From NCBI RefSeq assembly GCF_000620665.1, contig NZ_JIAU01000005.1:363501-427500 (forward strand): a DNA stretch of 64,000 nucleotides, given 5' to 3'. This DNA is from Sphingomonas sp. URHD0057. Its GTDB lineage: Bacteria > Pseudomonadota > Alphaproteobacteria > Sphingomonadales > Sphingomonadaceae. Shown here piece by piece: positions 53,388 through 62,400 of this stretch. The translations under genes and the position numbers were made by a program. The first letter of the stretch is position 1, and each line of letters opens with the position of its first letter. Under the pieces are notes generated by a model. That model was given only the letters and a program-made list of their open reading frames with translations. It searched no databases and was not told the origin of the DNA.

Positions 53388-55727
53388 ATGCGATCGTTTC
53401 GGTCGCTCAGCGCACGGTTAACGGTCCAGTTCGCGCTCCTGTTCGCGGTCGCCATGCTCGCCGTGTCGGCAGCGCTCTATATTTTCATCGCGGGCTCCGC
53501 GTCGCGCGAGGTGGAAAGCCAGCTGCAGTCGAGCGGCGCGGTCTATGATCGTTTGTGGCAGCAGCGTTCGCATGAGCTGCAGAACGCCGCGCAACTGCTG
53601 TCGCGCGATTTCGGCTTCCGCGCCGCGGTCGCGACCGGCGACGAGGCGACCATGCGCTCGGCCCTCGGCAATGCGGCCGCGCGGCTCAAGGTGCGCACGG
53701 CCTTCATCGTCACCGCCGACGGCCATGTGTCCGCGATCGATCCGTCGATCGGCAATGCCCAGGCCGCGGCGCTGTGGGAGCCGCTCGACGCCGGGCGCCT
53801 GACCGGCGTCACGGTCCTCGCCGGGCGCCCGCGCCAGCTGGTCGCGGCGCCGATCATGGCCCCGACCCTGATCGGCTGGGTGGTGTTCGCCGCGGACCTC
53901 GACGGTCGCGAGATGCGCGCGCTCGAGCAATTGTCGGCAATTCCTTTGCATGCGGCGGTTCTGGCCAAGGGCTCGGGCAGCTGGGCCGAAGCGGCCGGCA
54001 CGATGTCCGCCCTCAGCGCGACCTCGACCGCGCTTGCCCAAAGCCACATGAACAGCAGCGCGGCGTTCGAGATGCGGGTCGCCGGCACCCCCTCGATTAC
54101 CCTCGCCAAGCCGTTGCCGGCTTTTTCCGAAAACGAGCGGGCGATCCTGCTGCTCGCTTATCCCAAGGGGGAGGCGCTGGCGGATGCGCGCAAGCTCGAG
54201 TGGGCGCTGGCCGTCATGACGCTGCTCGGCTTGCTCGCCGTCGCCCTGGCGACGTGGCGGGCGGCCGGTAGGATCACGCAGCCGCTGGCGCGGCTGGACG
54301 AGGCTGCGGGGCGGCTTGCCGCCGGCGAGCCCGTGCAGGTCCGGGTGCGCGGCACCGACGAGCTCGCCCGGCTCGCCCAGAGCTTCAACGACATGGTCGG
54401 CAAGATCGCCGAGCGCGAGCAGCGCATCACCCAGCTCGCCTTCAACGACGTGCTGACCGGCCTCCCCAACCGCACCATGTTCCAGCAGCAGCTCGAGCAT
54501 CTGTTCCGCTCCTCGGATGGGGCCGGCGGACTGTTCGCGCTCCATTGCCTCGACCTCGACCAGTTCAAGGTGATCAACGACACGCTCGGCCATCCTGCCG
54601 GCGACGCACTTCTGCTCGAGGCGGGCCAACGCTTGCAGCAGGCTGCCAAGGGCCATTTCGTCGCCCGTCTCGGCGGCGACGAGTTCGTCGTTCTCCAGCG
54701 CGTGGGCGAAGATCGCGACGCGATTGACCGCCTGGCCCGCGATATCCTCGAGGGGATGGCCAGGCCGTTCAGTGTCGACGGCAATGAGCTGGTGCCCTCG
54801 ACCAGCATTGGCATTGCGATCTCGCCTGACGACGCCGCGGATGGCGAAACCCTGCTGCGCAACGCCGATCTCGCTTTGTACCGGGCCAAGGAAGCGGGGC
54901 GAGGCACGTTCGCTTATTTCGAGGAAAGCCTGAATCAGCGGGCGCAGGAGCGCCGCCAGCTGGAAACCGACCTTAGGCTGGCGCTCGACCATGGGCAGTT
55001 CGAACTATATTATCAGCCGCTGTTCGATCTCGAGGACAACCGGGTCTGCTCGTTCGAGGCGCTGCTGCGCTGGAATCATCCGACGCGCGGGCTGATCGCT
55101 CCGGCGGACTTCATTCCGATCGCCGAGGACACCGGGCTCATCGTCCCGATCGGCGCCTGGGTTATCCGCGAGGCCTGCACCCAGGCCGCCCGCTGGCCGG
55201 ACCACATCCGCATCGCGGTCAATGTCTCGCCGGTGCAGTTCCACCGTGGCGCCCTGCAGGAGACCATCCTGCGGGCGCTCGCGACGAGCGGTCTCGCCCC
55301 CGGTCGGCTCGAGGTCGAGATTACCGAATCCATTTTCCTCGAAGGCAGCGAGGCGACGCTCAAGCTATTGTATTCGCTTCGCTCGCTCGGCGTCCGCGTC
55401 GCGCTCGACGACTTCGGCACCGGCTATTCCTCGCTCAGCTACTTGCAGAGCTTCCCGTTCGACAAATTGAAGATCGATCGGAGCTTCATCCAGAACCTGC
55501 TGACGCGCGAGGGCGCAAGCGCGATCGTGCGCGCGATCACCGAGCTGGCGCACGCGCTGAACATCGAGACGACGGCCGAAGGCGTCGAGGAGACCGCCCA
55601 GCTGATGGAGCTGAGGGCGCACGGCTGCTCGTCGGTGCAGGGCTTCCTGTTCGCTGAGCCGATGACCCTCGCCGACGTCGACCGCTTGTTCCGCGAAGAT
55701 GGGGCGTCGGTGCGAAACGTCGCCTGA
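53388..55727 (+). CDS. Membrane-bound GGDEF-EAL c-di-GMP enzyme
   Basis: A 779-residue signalling protein. TM1 (about 12-36), a periplasmic sensor domain (about 37-265, resembling the CACHE/CHASE type), TM2 (about 268-290), HAMP (about 290-345), GGDEF (about 355-515; RLGGDEFVV intact at about 429) and EAL (about 535-775; EALLRW, and DDFGTGYSSLSYLQ) follow in order. Both active sites look intact, so it could make and cleave c-di-GMP. I start at ATG 53388, directly before the first membrane helix and 2 bases after the cupredoxin stop; the much longer frame from 53187 lies inside that gene. Confidence 0.93.
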   Translation: MRSFRSLSARLTVQFALLFAVAMLAVSAALYIFIAGSASREVESQLQSSGAVYDRLWQQRSHELQNAAQLLSRDFGFRAAVATGDEATMRSALGNAAARLKVRTAFIVTADGHVSAIDPSIGNAQAAALWEPLDAGRLTGVTVLAGRPRQLVAAPIMAPTLIGWVVFAADLDGREMRALEQLSAIPLHAAVLAKGSGSWAEAAGTMSALSATSTALAQSHMNSSAAFEMRVAGTPSITLAKPLPAFSENERAILLLAYPKGEALADARKLEWALAVMTLLGLLAVALATWRAAGRITQPLARLDEAAGRLAAGEPVQVRVRGTDELARLAQSFNDMVGKIAEREQRITQLAFNDVLTGLPNRTMFQQQLEHLFRSSDGAGGLFALHCLDLDQFKVINDTLGHPAGDALLLEAGQRLQQAAKGHFVARLGGDEFVVLQRVGEDRDAIDRLARDILEGMARPFSVDGNELVPSTSIGIAISPDDAADGETLLRNADLALYRAKEAGRGTFAYFEESLNQRAQERRQLETDLRLALDHGQFELYYQPLFDLEDNRVCSFEALLRWNHPTRGLIAPADFIPIAEDTGLIVPIGAWVIREACTQAARWPDHIRIAVNVSPVQFHRGALQETILRALATSGLAPGRLEVEITESIFLEGSEATLKLLYSLRSLGVRVALDDFGTGYSSLSYLQSFPFDKLKIDRSFIQNLLTREGASAIVRAITELAHALNIETTAEGVEETAQLMELRAHGCSSVQGFLFAEPMTLADVDRLFREDGASVRNVA

Positions 55728-56867
55728 TCAGCGCCGGTCGATTAAAGCCTCGTCGATTTCGGCGATGCTCGCGCAGCCGGTGAGCGCCATCGCGACCTGC
55801 ATCTCCGCCTCGATCAGCTTCAGCACGTGGGCCACCCCGGCCTCGCCACGGCCGGCGAGGGCATAGGCCCACGCCCGGCCGAGCAGAACGAAATCCGCGC
55901 CGAGCGCGAGCATTCGGACGACGTCTAGCCCCGAACGTACGCCGCCGTCGGCGAGCACAGGGATTTTCCCGCCGATCGAGTTCGCGACCGACGGCAAGGC
56001 GCGCGCGCTCGACAATGCGCCGTCGAGCTGGCGCCCGCCATGGTTCGAAACGACAATTCCATCCGCACCGTGCGCCAGCGCCTCGCGGGCATCGTCGGGG
56101 TCGAGGACGCCCTTGATGACCAGCGGCCCCTTCCATTGCTCGCGCACCCAGGCGACGTCCTTCCAGCTCACCGAGGCGTCGAAATTGTCGTGGATCCACC
56201 TCTGGAAGTCGGCGAGCGGGGCACTTTTCCCGACGATCGGCTCCAGATTGCCGAAGCTGATCGGCCGGCCGCGGATGGCCACATCCCACAACCATGAGGG
56301 GCGGGCGAGGACTTCCGCCGCTCTTCGCAAGCGCCCGCCGACCGCACGCGCGTCGCGGTAGCGTGATCCGGGCACCGCGAGATCGACGGTGAGGAAAAGC
56401 GCGCTGCAGCCTTCCTCGTTCGCCCGCGCGATCAAGTGGCTGACGAACCCGCGGTCCTTGACGAAATAGAGCTGGTACCAGGGGACATGGCCACAGGCCG
56501 CGACTTCGCGCAGCGAGCAGGCACTGACCGTCGACAGGACCATCGGAACGTTCGCTGCAGCGGCGGCGCGCGCCGCCTGCACCTCGCCGCGCCGCGCGTA
56601 CAGGCCGGAGAGGCCGACGGGTCCAAGCCCCACGGGCATGCTCCAGCGCTTGCCGAGAAGTTCGGCGGACAGATCGATCGCCGACACGTCGCGCAGCACG
56701 CGCTGGCGAAGCGCGATTGCCCTTAGGTCCTCGACATTCCGCCGCAGCGTGACCTCGTCGTACGAGCCGCCGTCGACATATTCGAACAGGAAGTGCGGCA
56801 ATCGCGCCTTCGCCAGCGCGCGATAATCCGTGACCGATGCCGCTTTTCTTGTCACGGCCGCTTGCAT
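55728..56867 (-). CDS. lldD: FMN-dependent L-lactate dehydrogenase family protein
   Basis: A 379-residue alpha-hydroxy acid oxidase-fold enzyme. Visible are LPHFLFEYVDGGSYDEVTL, PWYQLYFVKDR with the substrate-binding tyrosine, LVIKGVLDPDDAREAL with the flavin lysine, VSNHGGRQLDG with the catalytic histidine, and VLADGGVRSGLDVVRML. It probably oxidises L-lactate to pyruvate with quinone or cytochrome as acceptor; mandelate or glycolate are alternatives. The longer frame to 56996 overlaps the upstream TetR gene, so I start at ATG 56867, which has no clear ribosome binding site. Confidence 0.9.
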   Translation of the reverse strand: MQAAVTRKAASVTDYRALAKARLPHFLFEYVDGGSYDEVTLRRNVEDLRAIALRQRVLRDVSAIDLSAELLGKRWSMPVGLGPVGLSGLYARRGEVQAARAAAAANVPMVLSTVSACSLREVAACGHVPWYQLYFVKDRGFVSHLIARANEEGCSALFLTVDLAVPGSRYRDARAVGGRLRRAAEVLARPSWLWDVAIRGRPISFGNLEPIVGKSAPLADFQRWIHDNFDASVSWKDVAWVREQWKGPLVIKGVLDPDDAREALAHGADGIVVSNHGGRQLDGALSSARALPSVANSIGGKIPVLADGGVRSGLDVVRMLALGADFVLLGRAWAYALAGRGEAGVAHVLKLIEAEMQVAMALTGCASIAEIDEALIDRR

Positions 56868-56895
56868 CGCAGCCGAGGGACGGCGCCGCAAGGCA

Positions 56896-57492
56896 CTAGC
56901 CGGCTTTGGCCGCCGCGATCGCCTCGCGCACCCGGTCCAGTGCCAAACCGACCGGATCCACTTCGCCCATGAGCTCGAAGCTGCCGTTGAGCGCATAGGT
57001 GCAATGGCCGTGCACCGTTGCGATCAACGACCGTGCGAGGCGCTCGACGTCGGTATCCTCCAGGTGCGGAAGCAGGGCCGCCAACTCGCGAACCACGATC
57101 AAGGTGAGCTCCCGGCGGGTTTCGTCGTCCTCCGGCGGCAGCGGCATGCCGGCGGGAAGGCGATGGTCGTAAATCGCCATCCATAGATTCGTGTGTTCGC
57201 TGGCGAATTCGAAATAGGCCCGGACGAGCACGCCGATGCGATCGTCGCCGACGCCGTCCAATCGCTGGCCGACGAAAGCGGTCCACATCGTGATCGTGCG
57301 GGTGTTGATCGCGACGATCAGGCGGTCGAGGGTAGGGAACAGATTGTAGATCGTCCCGATCGAATAGCCGATCGCCCGCGCCACTTGGCGGGCGGAGAAG
57401 CGCGCGAAGCCGTGCTCGGCCATTTGCCGATGGCCCTCGGCAACGATCAGCTCCCGGAGCTCCGTCCTGCTGTGGTCCGATCGGCGACCCAT
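56896..57492 (-). CDS. TetR/AcrR family transcriptional regulator
   Basis: A 198-residue repressor. The N-terminal helix-turn-helix (about 10-58) is AEGHRQMAEHGFARFSARQVARAIGYSIGTIYNLFPTLDRLIVAIN. The C-terminal ligand domain (about 80-195) resembles the WHG group (TNLWMAIYDHRLP, and ARSLIATVHGHCTYALNG). Two TTGAACA-type palindromes lie directly in front of the gene and of the divergent DUF2339 gene, so autoregulation and control of DUF2339 are likely. lldD lies 28 bases downstream on the same strand. Confidence 0.9.
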   Translation of the reverse strand: MGRRSDHSRTELRELIVAEGHRQMAEHGFARFSARQVARAIGYSIGTIYNLFPTLDRLIVAINTRTITMWTAFVGQRLDGVGDDRIGVLVRAYFEFASEHTNLWMAIYDHRLPAGMPLPPEDDETRRELTLIVVRELAALLPHLEDTDVERLARSLIATVHGHCTYALNGSFELMGEVDPVGLALDRVREAIAAAKAG

Positions 57493-57513
57493 GGATCGGT
57501 CTTAAGAGCTTAA

Positions 57514-57528
57514 TTGAACACTGTCCAA
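57514..57528. promoter_or_regulatory. TetR-type operator O1
   Basis: TTGAACA-C-TGTCCAA is an imperfect copy (one arm mismatch) of the perfect palindrome at 57537-57551. The centres are 23 bases apart, about two helical turns. It lies 22 bases before the tetR start codon. Confidence 0.65.
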
Positions 57529-57536
57529 TTTTTATG

Positions 57537-57551
57537 TTGAACAGTGTTCAA
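57537..57551. promoter_or_regulatory. TetR-type operator O2
   Basis: The perfect 15 bp palindrome TTGAACA-G-TGTTCAA lies in the divergent gap between tetR and the DUF2339 gene, 33 bases before the chosen DUF2339 start. The form TTGAACAnTGTTCAA is typical for operators of TetR/AcrR regulators. Confidence 0.75.
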
Positions 57552-57584
57552 TTTATGATAATGAGGTTTGCGGGAGGGCCTTTC

Positions 57585-60449
57585 ATGGTCACGTTTCTTG
57601 TCCTCGTCGTCCTTGTCGGATTCGTGATTCAGCAGCAGACGCGGCTCCGCCGTATCGAAGAGCGACTGGACGATTTCGACTTGGGACATGCGTTCGCGCC
57701 GACCGCGTCCGAGCCGGCGGTCGCCGAGCCAGCCGCTCCCCAAATGCAAGATGAACCGCTGCCCGCGACTACCACCGAACTGGCGGTCATCGCCGTCCAT
57801 GACGAACCCTCTTTTGAGCGCGAAAGCGAGTCGGTCGAAGTTGCCGAAGCTGACGAAGAGGACGAACGCAAACCGTGGGCCCTCGGCATCGGCTTCGAGG
57901 AGTTGTTCGGGCGCCGACTCCCGATCTGGGCCGGCGGCATCACGCTTGCCGTCGCCGGGATGCTGATCGTCAAGCTGTCGATCGAATCGGGTCTGCTGAC
58001 GCCACCGATCCGCGTCATCTCGGGGCTGGCGTTCGGCGCCGCGCTGATCGCCGGCGCGGAGCTGGCGTCGCGGCTGGAGGCGCGCATCCGCGATGTGCGG
58101 GTGCGCCAGGCGCTCGCCGGCGCGGGCATCGCAAGCCTCTACGCCAGCATCCTCGTCGCGGTGAACCTCTATCAGCTCGTAAGCCCGGTGACGGCGATGG
58201 TCGGGATGGCGGCGGTGACCGCGCTCGCAATGTTTCTTTCGACGCGGTTCGGAGCGCCGAGCGCGCTTCTGGGCCTGGCCGGCGGGCTGGCGGCCCCGGC
58301 GTTGGTCGGCTCGACCGAACCCAACGTGCCGCTGCTTTCGATCTATCTCGCGCTCGCCGTCTCGGGACTTTGCGCGCTATCGCGCAATCAGCGCTGGGCG
58401 TGGCTCGGGATCAGCGCGATGATCGGCGGCTTCGGCTGGGGCATTGTTCTCCTGCTCGGACGGGCGCTCGATGCGCCAAGCTCGATCTCCCTTGGCCTCT
58501 ATTTGCTCCTGCTCGGTGTCGCGATCCCGGCCCTCGGCTTCGCCGGTGAGCGTAAGGATCAGCTTCATCTCGTGGCCGCGATTGTTGCCGCCGCGCAGAT
58601 GGCGGCGCTGGTCGCCACCGGTGGTTTCGCGCTGCTCAATTGGGGGCTGTTCGCGCTGCTCTCGGCAGCGATCGTCTGGCTCGCCGAGCGCCACGTCTCA
58701 CTCGCGCGATTGCCCGCCGTAGGCCTGCTGATCGCTTTGCTTCTGCTCGGCGCGTGGACCGCGCCTCAGGCGACCAACTTCGCCCTCGTGATGAGCGGAA
58801 TCTTCTTGATCTACGGGGTGCCGGCAACGTGGCGGCTGTGGCGTCGCGGCGGCCTGGTCGAGGCGGCGGAGATCGGCGCTGTCGGGCTTGGCGGGCTTCT
58901 CCTCCCGATGTTCCACTTTCATCATGCCGATGGCTCGAACGATTTGGTGTTCGGCCTGCTCGCGCTTGGGCTCTCGATCTTCGTGGGCGGATGCGCTGCC
59001 ATAGGCTGGACGAAGGCGGATCGCACCAGCGACGCGCGTTTCGCTTTGCTTGGTACGGTTACGGCCGTTCTTCTGGGCGCCGCCGTCCTGCTGCTCTTGC
59101 CGGTCTGGGCGGCGGCAGTCGCCATCGGGCTCCTTGGCATCGCCCTGCTCGAGCTCGGCTGGATCTCGCGCGATTCGCGCTTCGAGCCGATCGCATGGAT
59201 CTTCGCCGCCGCGGGATGTGTCGCTTACCCCTACGCGCAAGCGGTCGATGGCGTCGCCGCTTCCACCGCGATCGATACGCTTCACTGGGCGTTCCAGGCC
59301 GCGATCGCCGCGTGGTTCGCATGGCGCGGTCGGTTCCCCTTCGGCCGCGCAGCGGCGCAGGCCCTCGCGCCGGTCTTCCTCTACGTGGCCGCGGCCACGC
59401 CCCTTCCGTCGCAGCTCGAGCCGCTGATCGGACCCGCGCTGCTTGCAGCGACGGTGTTGATTGGCCGCCGCATCGACCAGCGGCTGATCCCGGCGATGGC
59501 GTCGTGCACGGCGATCATCCTTGCCTGGGCGTTGTGGCCGCTGCTGCTGTGGAGCGGCGCTGCGGTCGAATCGCTGGGCGGCGCGGCGATGCTCGTTACC
59601 GACGTGCCCTCGGTGCTCGACAGCCTCAAGCAATTGCTGGTCCCGAGCTTGGCCATCGCCGCCGCGACCATCGCCGCGGTGCACCTCCGACCGCTTGAGC
59701 GCAGGGGCGGCTGGGCGATCGCGGGCCTGCTGATCGGCGTCGGCGCGCACAGCCTCTACAAGCATGTGTTCGCCATCGCGACGACGCCGGAGTTCGTCAG
59801 CCTCGGCATGGCGGAGCGGACGACGTGGGAGGCGTTGCTGGCCGGTCTGGCCGTCCTCGCTCTGCGCTTTGGCAAGCCGTGGGGCGCGGCGACGCTCGCG
59901 ATCGCCTGCGCGGCTCACCTGACGCTCTACACGCTGCTGCTGCACAACCCTCTGTGGGCGGAACAGGCGGTCGGGCGGTGGCCGCTCGTCAATTGGTTGC
60001 TGCCCGCCTACGCTCTCGCTTTCGTCCTGTCGGTGGCGGCGAAGCGCGAGGTCGCCGCGGTCTCGGCGCAGGCTGCTCGGGTCCTAACGGTGATGCAAAT
60101 GATCCTCGCGGTCCTGTTCGCTTTCTCGGAGCTTCGGCAGCTGTTCCATGGATCGCTGCTGACGGCGCCGGGCCTGCCGGTCGCCGAGGACATCCTCCGC
60201 TCGATCCTCGCGATTGCGCTGGCGATCGGCTTTCTCCTCTGGGGCATCGTCCGGCAGCAGCGCGACTGGCGCATCGCCTCCCTGGCGTTGATGCTGGCCG
60301 CGGTCGTCAAGGTGTTCCTGTTCGACGCGTCGGGGCTTGAGGGGGTCACGCGAATCGCGTCCTTCGTCGCGCTTGGGTTCAGCCTCATCGGCATCGGCTG
60401 GCTCTATGCCCGCCAGCTCGGCACCGACAAAGCGGCGCTGCCGGCCTAG
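57585..60449 (+). CDS. DUF2339 polytopic membrane protein
   Basis: A 954-residue protein with one N-terminal anchor (about 1-17), a coiled/acidic stretch (RLRRIEERLDDFDLG and an Ala/Pro/Glu-rich linker to about 105) and then about 24-26 hydrophobic helices to the C-terminus. The conserved entry LFGRRLPIWAGGITLAVAGMLIVKLSIESGLL defines the family. The function is unknown. The start is ATG 57585 with GGGAGGG 6 bases upstream; upstream in-frame ATGs at 57534 and 57555 lie in or near the TetR operator. Its stop overlaps the convergent aldolase gene by 4 bases. Confidence 0.9.
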   Translation: MVTFLVLVVLVGFVIQQQTRLRRIEERLDDFDLGHAFAPTASEPAVAEPAAPQMQDEPLPATTTELAVIAVHDEPSFERESESVEVAEADEEDERKPWALGIGFEELFGRRLPIWAGGITLAVAGMLIVKLSIESGLLTPPIRVISGLAFGAALIAGAELASRLEARIRDVRVRQALAGAGIASLYASILVAVNLYQLVSPVTAMVGMAAVTALAMFLSTRFGAPSALLGLAGGLAAPALVGSTEPNVPLLSIYLALAVSGLCALSRNQRWAWLGISAMIGGFGWGIVLLLGRALDAPSSISLGLYLLLLGVAIPALGFAGERKDQLHLVAAIVAAAQMAALVATGGFALLNWGLFALLSAAIVWLAERHVSLARLPAVGLLIALLLLGAWTAPQATNFALVMSGIFLIYGVPATWRLWRRGGLVEAAEIGAVGLGGLLLPMFHFHHADGSNDLVFGLLALGLSIFVGGCAAIGWTKADRTSDARFALLGTVTAVLLGAAVLLLLPVWAAAVAIGLLGIALLELGWISRDSRFEPIAWIFAAAGCVAYPYAQAVDGVAASTAIDTLHWAFQAAIAAWFAWRGRFPFGRAAAQALAPVFLYVAAATPLPSQLEPLIGPALLAATVLIGRRIDQRLIPAMASCTAIILAWALWPLLLWSGAAVESLGGAAMLVTDVPSVLDSLKQLLVPSLAIAAATIAAVHLRPLERRGGWAIAGLLIGVGAHSLYKHVFAIATTPEFVSLGMAERTTWEALLAGLAVLALRFGKPWGAATLAIACAAHLTLYTLLLHNPLWAEQAVGRWPLVNWLLPAYALAFVLSVAAKREVAAVSAQAARVLTVMQMILAVLFAFSELRQLFHGSLLTAPGLPVAEDILRSILAIALAIGFLLWGIVRQQRDWRIASLALMLAAVVKVFLFDASGLEGVTRIASFVALGFSLIGIGWLYARQLGTDKAALPA

Positions 60450-61261
60450 CTCGCGAAGCTCGGGTCGAGGCGGTGGGCCTTGCGCTTGAGCGCGGGCCAG
60501 GCGAGCAGATTGGCGGCGAGAGGGAGGCCGATTGCGCCTTGCTGCGCGGTCACCTCGGGCGACCCTTGCGGCGGGTGGCTGAGCGAGTCCCCGGCCGACA
60601 GCGCCATCACCTGCGCCTGGCACGCGCGCTCGAGATAATAGAGCCGGATGAAGCATTCGCCGACACTCTTGCCGACGGCGAGCGTGCCGTGGTTCCGGAG
60701 GATCATCGCGTTCTTCATGCCGAGGTCGGCGACCAGCCGCTCGCGCTCGTCCATGTCGACCGCGACGCCTTCATAGTCGTGGAAGGCAACGTCGCCGCGG
60801 ATCAGCATCGCGGTCTGGGTCAGCGGCAGCAGCCCCTCGCCGTGCGCCGCGACCGCCTGTCCTTGCGGCGTGTGAAGATGCATGACGGCATGCGCATCCT
60901 CGCGCGCCATGTGGATCGCGGAATGGATGATGAAGCCCGCCGGATTGGTGATAAACGGCGTCGGCTCGACCGGATTGCCCACGGCGTCGACCTTGACCAG
61001 CGACGACGCCGTCACCTCCTCGAACATCAGATTGTACGGGTTGAGGAGGAAGTGATGTTCGTCCCCCGGGACGCGCGCCGACAAATGCGTGAAGATCAAA
61101 TCGTCCCAGCCGTAATGCGCGACCATGCGATAGGCGCAGGCGAGGTCGACCCGGATCGCCCATTCCTCCGCGCTGACCCGGCCCTCGAGCGAAGGAATGT
61201 CGACGGCCTCGAGCGGGCGGACGTCGGACATTCCGCGGTTGATCGAATCGACACGGTTCAT
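60446..61261 (-). CDS. Class II aldolase/adducin family protein
   Basis: A 271-residue zinc aldolase-fold protein. Zinc ligands are the two histidines in VMHLHTPQG and a histidine in LRNHGTLAVG; DLIFTHLSARVPG and EVTASSLVKVD match the fold. It resembles proteobacterial homologues annotated as aldolase/adducin without a proven substrate. The start overlaps the maiA stop as ATGA, so it is the third gene of the thioesterase-maiA-aldolase run, and its stop overlaps the DUF2339 stop tail to tail. Confidence 0.9.
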   Translation of the reverse strand: MNRVDSINRGMSDVRPLEAVDIPSLEGRVSAEEWAIRVDLACAYRMVAHYGWDDLIFTHLSARVPGDEHHFLLNPYNLMFEEVTASSLVKVDAVGNPVEPTPFITNPAGFIIHSAIHMAREDAHAVMHLHTPQGQAVAAHGEGLLPLTQTAMLIRGDVAFHDYEGVAVDMDERERLVADLGMKNAMILRNHGTLAVGKSVGECFIRLYYLERACQAQVMALSAGDSLSHPPQGSPEVTAQQGAIGLPLAANLLAWPALKRKAHRLDPSFAS

Positions 61262-61899
61262 GCGGGCACTCCCTGCCGGTCCGGATGCGCGGCGGCGAAC
61301 GGCTCAAGGTTGTTCGCATTCTCCTCGGCCCGGAGCAACGTCGGGTAAGCGTCGAGCGGGAGGTGGTAGCGCCGCGCATTATAGAGCTGGGGCACGAGGC
61401 AGACGTCGGCGCCGGTCGGTGCATTGCCGAACAGGAACTTGCTCGCCGTGGGCGCGGCCATCGCCTCCAGCGCCGGCAGCCCTTCGCCGATCCAGTGCGC
61501 GTACCAGGCGTCGATCTCGTCCTGCGAATGGCCGAGCGGGTCCTTCAGATATTTGAGCACGCGGAGGTTGTTCAGCGGATGAATGTCGCAGGCGATCGTC
61601 ATCGCCATCGCGACGACGTGCGCACGCTCGGCCGCGGCGGCTGGGAGCAGCGGCACGTTGGCATAACGCAGGTCGAGATAATTGATGATCGCCAGGCTCT
61701 GCGTCAGCTTATGCCCGTCGATCTCGAGCATCGGCACCAGCCCTTGCGGGTTGAGCGCGCGATACTCGGCCGATTGTTGCTCGCCATCGCGGAGGTCGAC
61801 CTGACGGCTCTCGTAATCGACGCCCTTGAGATTGAGCGCGATGCGCACGCGATAGGCCGCAGACGAGCGGAAATAATCGTAGAGGATCGGCCGAGCCAT
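61258..61899 (-). CDS. maiA: Maleylacetoacetate isomerase (zeta-class GST)
   Basis: Glutathione-dependent isomerase of tyrosine and homogentisate breakdown, converting maleylacetoacetate to fumarylacetoacetate; 213 residues. The family N-terminus LYDYFRSSAAYRVRIALNLKGVDYE has the serine pair, followed by NPQGLVPMLEIDGHKLTQSLAIINYLD and ACDIHPLNNLRVLKYL. The start is ATG 61899; a TTG at 61923 in frame is less likely. No homogentisate dioxygenase is adjacent, so a role in other maleyl-compound pathways is possible. Confidence 0.9.
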   Translation of the reverse strand: MARPILYDYFRSSAAYRVRIALNLKGVDYESRQVDLRDGEQQSAEYRALNPQGLVPMLEIDGHKLTQSLAIINYLDLRYANVPLLPAAAAERAHVVAMAMTIACDIHPLNNLRVLKYLKDPLGHSQDEIDAWYAHWIGEGLPALEAMAAPTASKFLFGNAPTGADVCLVPQLYNARRYHLPLDAYPTLLRAEENANNLEPFAAAHPDRQGVPA

Positions 61900-61909
61900 C
61901 CGGCGGCTG

Positions 61910-62317
61910 TTACTCTTCGCCAAGGAACGGCGCTACCACTTGCGGAGGAACGCGGATCGGCTTTCCGGTCGCCTTGTCGATAATCGCCCACCAGCTGCGC
62001 GCGCGCACCCGGACCTTCCCGTCCTCGCCGATGAACTCCATGTGGCGGTCGTAGCGAGCACCTTGCGGCTTCTCGCCGGCCCAGGTCCGCGCTTTCAGCC
62101 GCTCGCCTTCCACCGCGGCGCGCAGATAATCGATCTCATGCCGGACCACGACCCAGAAATAGGCGTCCTGATGCTCCGCTTTGGCAACGCTGGTCCAATG
62201 GGCGACGGCGACCTGCTCCATCCACTGCACCCACACCGCATTGTTGACGTGGCCGAGCACGTCGATGTGTCCGGGCCCGGCGGTCAGGCTCATCTCGAAG
62301 ACGGGTCGTTCGTCCAA
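61910..62317 (-). CDS. Hotdog-fold acyl-CoA thioesterase (4HBT-like)
   Basis: A 135-residue hotdog protein of the YbgC/4HBT group. HIDVLGHVNNAVWVQWMEQVAVAHW holds the catalytic aspartate-asparagine region, followed by RHEIDYLRAAVEGERLKARTWAGE. The start is the TTG at 62317: GAGAGGA lies 7-8 bases upstream and the frame gives a family-like N-terminus (DERPVFEMSLTAGPGHID). ATG 62293 would drop eight residues and has no such site. maiA follows 11 bases downstream. The acyl substrate is unknown. Confidence 0.87.
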   Translation of the reverse strand: MDERPVFEMSLTAGPGHIDVLGHVNNAVWVQWMEQVAVAHWTSVAKAEHQDAYFWVVVRHEIDYLRAAVEGERLKARTWAGEKPQGARYDRHMEFIGEDGKVRVRARSWWAIIDKATGKPIRVPPQVVAPFLGEE

Positions 62318-62400
62318 GGCGCGATCCTCTCAATCGAAGACGCCTTGCCCGCGGATGCCGGTCGAAGTCCACCGTGCCGAACCAAAAGGGGAGATGGAGC

